The notes under the pieces were generated by a model. The model did not search any database, had not been told where the DNA came from, and worked only from the letters and a program-made list of their open reading frames with translations. The position numbers and the translations under genes were made by a program. From an uncultured Coriobacteriaceae bacterium (GTDB lineage Bacteria > Actinomycetota > Coriobacteriia > Coriobacteriales > Atopobiaceae), in the NCBI GenBank assembly GCA_902788705.1, contig CADALE010000020.1, positions 1 to 41,260 of the forward strand: a stretch of DNA of 41,260 bases, given 5' to 3'. Shown here piece after piece: positions 39,749 to 41,260 of the stretch. Positions within the stretch are counted from its first letter, which is position 1. The number at the start of each line of letters is the position of its first letter.

Positions 39749-41260
39749 ATGGCACTTGATACCGCTCAGGCGGCACGCGAGATCCTGGCCGCAGTCGGCG
39801 GTCCCGACAACGTCGTGTCCGCAGCCCATTGCGCGACGCGCCTGCGCCTCGTCATCGCCGACGACTCGAAGGTCGACCCGGCAGCCGTCGAGGACGCCCT
39901 GGGAGCCAAGGGCAACTTCCAGGCATCGGGCCAGCTGCAGATCATCTACGGCACCGGCACCGTCAACAAGGTGTACGACGAGTTCTGCCGTCAGGGCAAC
40001 ATATCCGCCGTCTCCAAGGACGAGCTGAAGACCGTCGCTGCCCAGAACCAGAACAAGTTCATGGCCGCCATCAAGGTGCTCTCCGACGTGTTCGTGCCCA
40101 TCATCCCGGCCATCGTGGCCTCCGGTATGCTGATGGGCATCATGGGCGCCATCGAGTTCATGGGCAACGCCGGCTACTTCGTGCTTGACACCAACAGCGT
40201 CTGGTGGCGCATCGCCGGCCTCATCAACGCCTGCGCCCTCGCCAACCTGCAGATCCTCCTTGGCTTCTCCGCGGCCACCGTCTTTGGCGGCAACCCCTAC
40301 CTGGGCGCCTCCTTCGGTGCGCTGCTCATCTCCAGCAGCTTCATCAACGCCTGGGGTGCGGCTGACGCCATCGCCAACGGCACCATGATCACCCTCGACG
40401 TCATCCCCGGCCTCTACAGCATCGACTGGATCGGCTACCAGGGCCATGTCATCCCCATCCTTGTGGGCACCTGGATCCTGTGCACCATCGAGAAGAAGAT
40501 GCACCAGATTGTGCCTGACATGTTCGACCTGTTCGTGACCCCGCTCGTGTCGGTTGCCGGCGCCGCCTACATCACCATCCTGTTCATCGGCCCCATCTTC
40601 GTGTGGCTCGAGAACGCTATCCTCGGCCTGCTCACCGCACTGCTCTCCGTGCCGTTTGGCCTGGGCTACATCCTCATCGGCCTCATCTACTCGCCGTCGG
40701 TCGTCACCGGCCTGCACCAGATGTACACCACCATCGACGTGTCGATGCTGGGCCAGTACGGCGTCACCTACTGGCTGCCCATCGCCTCCGCAGCCAACAT
40801 CGCCCAGGGCGGAGCCTGCCTGGCCGTGGCCCTCAAGACCAGGTCCGAGAAGACCAAGGCCCTGGCCGTGCCCTCCGGCATCTCCTGCCTGCTGGGCATC
40901 ACCGAGCCGGCCATCTTTGGCGTCAACCTGCCCAAGTTCAAGCCGTTCGTCGCTGGCATGGCCGGCGCTGCCGTGGGTGCCTTCATCTGCTCGCTCACGC
41001 ATCTCGGCGCCTCCGGCACCGGCGTCACCGGCATCTTCGGCATCCTGCTGTGCATCAACCAGCCCATCCAGTACTGCATCATGTTCCTGGCCTCCTTCGG
41101 CGTGGCCTTCGCCCTCACCTGGATCCTCTACAGCGACGAGCCCGACAAGGCCCGCGCCCCCAAGGCAGCCGCCCCCGCCACCCCGGCCCAGGTCGACGCC
41201 GTGGCCGCAGCCGGCACCCTGGCCAGCCCGATGACCGGCGAGGCCAAGGCCATGTCCGAC
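39749..41260 (+). CDS. scrA: PTS permease EIIBC(A), sucrose type (runs off the window)
   Basis: 504 codons visible. The IIB domain (about 1-85) has the phosphorylated Cys in VSAAHCATRLRLVIADDSKVD, most like sucrose enzymes. The IIC channel follows (about 105-460), with VPIIPAIVASGMLMG, FSAATVFGGNPYLGAS, YQGHVIPILVGTW, SVVTGLHQMY and GITEPAIFGVN. An Ala/Pro linker (about 467-490) leads into SPMTGEAKAMSD, the first residues of a glucose-type IIA domain, so it is a full EIIBCA fusion cut by the window end. ATG 39749 follows AAGGGGGAAGG. The sugar (sucrose over trehalose or a beta-glucoside) is inferred. Confidence 0.88.
   Translation, partial: MALDTAQAAREILAAVGGPDNVVSAAHCATRLRLVIADDSKVDPAAVEDALGAKGNFQASGQLQIIYGTGTVNKVYDEFCRQGNISAVSKDELKTVAAQNQNKFMAAIKVLSDVFVPIIPAIVASGMLMGIMGAIEFMGNAGYFVLDTNSVWWRIAGLINACALANLQILLGFSAATVFGGNPYLGASFGALLISSSFINAWGAADAIANGTMITLDVIPGLYSIDWIGYQGHVIPILVGTWILCTIEKKMHQIVPDMFDLFVTPLVSVAGAAYITILFIGPIFVWLENAILGLLTALLSVPFGLGYILIGLIYSPSVVTGLHQMYTTIDVSMLGQYGVTYWLPIASAANIAQGGACLAVALKTRSEKTKALAVPSGISCLLGITEPAIFGVNLPKFKPFVAGMAGAAVGAFICSLTHLGASGTGVTGIFGILLCINQPIQYCIMFLASFGVAFALTWILYSDEPDKARAPKAAAPATPAQVDAVAAAGTLASPMTGEAKAMSD

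Overview
The window is about 41 kb of GC-rich (roughly 65-70 %) DNA from an anaerobic, fermentative actinobacterium, most likely of the Coriobacteriia (Olsenella/Atopobium-like). The signs are a T-box-controlled pheS, an oxygen-sensitive glycyl-radical enzyme with its activase, BMP-type nucleoside transporters, a PTS sugar permease with LacI regulators, and GC-rich coding with GTG/TTG starts. The genus is an inference.

Layout. 1-1000: 5' part of pheS (minus) behind a Phe T-box. 1107-1336: small element with 25-bp inverted ends. 1468-4545: yjjW and yjjI (minus), a 52-bp repeat array and an XRE regulator. 4630-6676: psuG and psuK (minus). 6770-13817: deoB, deoD, then a BMP lipoprotein and nucleoside ABC transporter (plus). 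13818-15925: two 63-bp-period repeat arrays flanking an orphan gene. 16037-18865: cdd, pdp and an M19 dipeptidase. 18862-21103: hslO, a YedK/HMCES-like peptidase and two small genes. 21258-24126: a Trm9-like methyltransferase divergent from a bacterial Elp3. 24163-24358: second 52-bp array. 24408-30132: a second BMP/ABC transporter and xpt (minus). 30489-31744: a 46-aa membrane peptide and a polytopic membrane protein. 31957-36348: an ACT-ACT-degenerate metallo-beta-lactamase protein, a cytosolic 5'-nucleotidase, a DUF1232 peptide and add. 36378-36625: third 52-bp array. 36858-41260: ysxC, two LacI-family genes and a sucrose-type PTS permease that runs off the window.

The dominant theme is nucleoside scavenging. 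Two ABC importers would bring nucleosides in. DeoD, Pdp, Cdd, Add, PsuK/PsuG, the 5'-nucleotidase and Xpt would deaminate, dephosphorylate, split or salvage them, and DeoB would send pentose-1-phosphates to central metabolism. yjjI/yjjW sit beside this set, as they sit beside deoCABD in E. coli, which suggests a conserved functional tie for that glycyl-radical enzyme.

The least explained parts are: (i) the divergent Elp3/Trm9-like pair, a possible bacterial route to a methylated wobble uridine; (ii) two families of exactly phased palindromic tandem repeats (52 bp in three arrays, 63 bp in two), one of which brackets an uncharacterised gene; (iii) very long perfect hairpins without U-tracts; and (iv) a two-ACT protein fused to a metallo-beta-lactamase fold that has lost most metal ligands.
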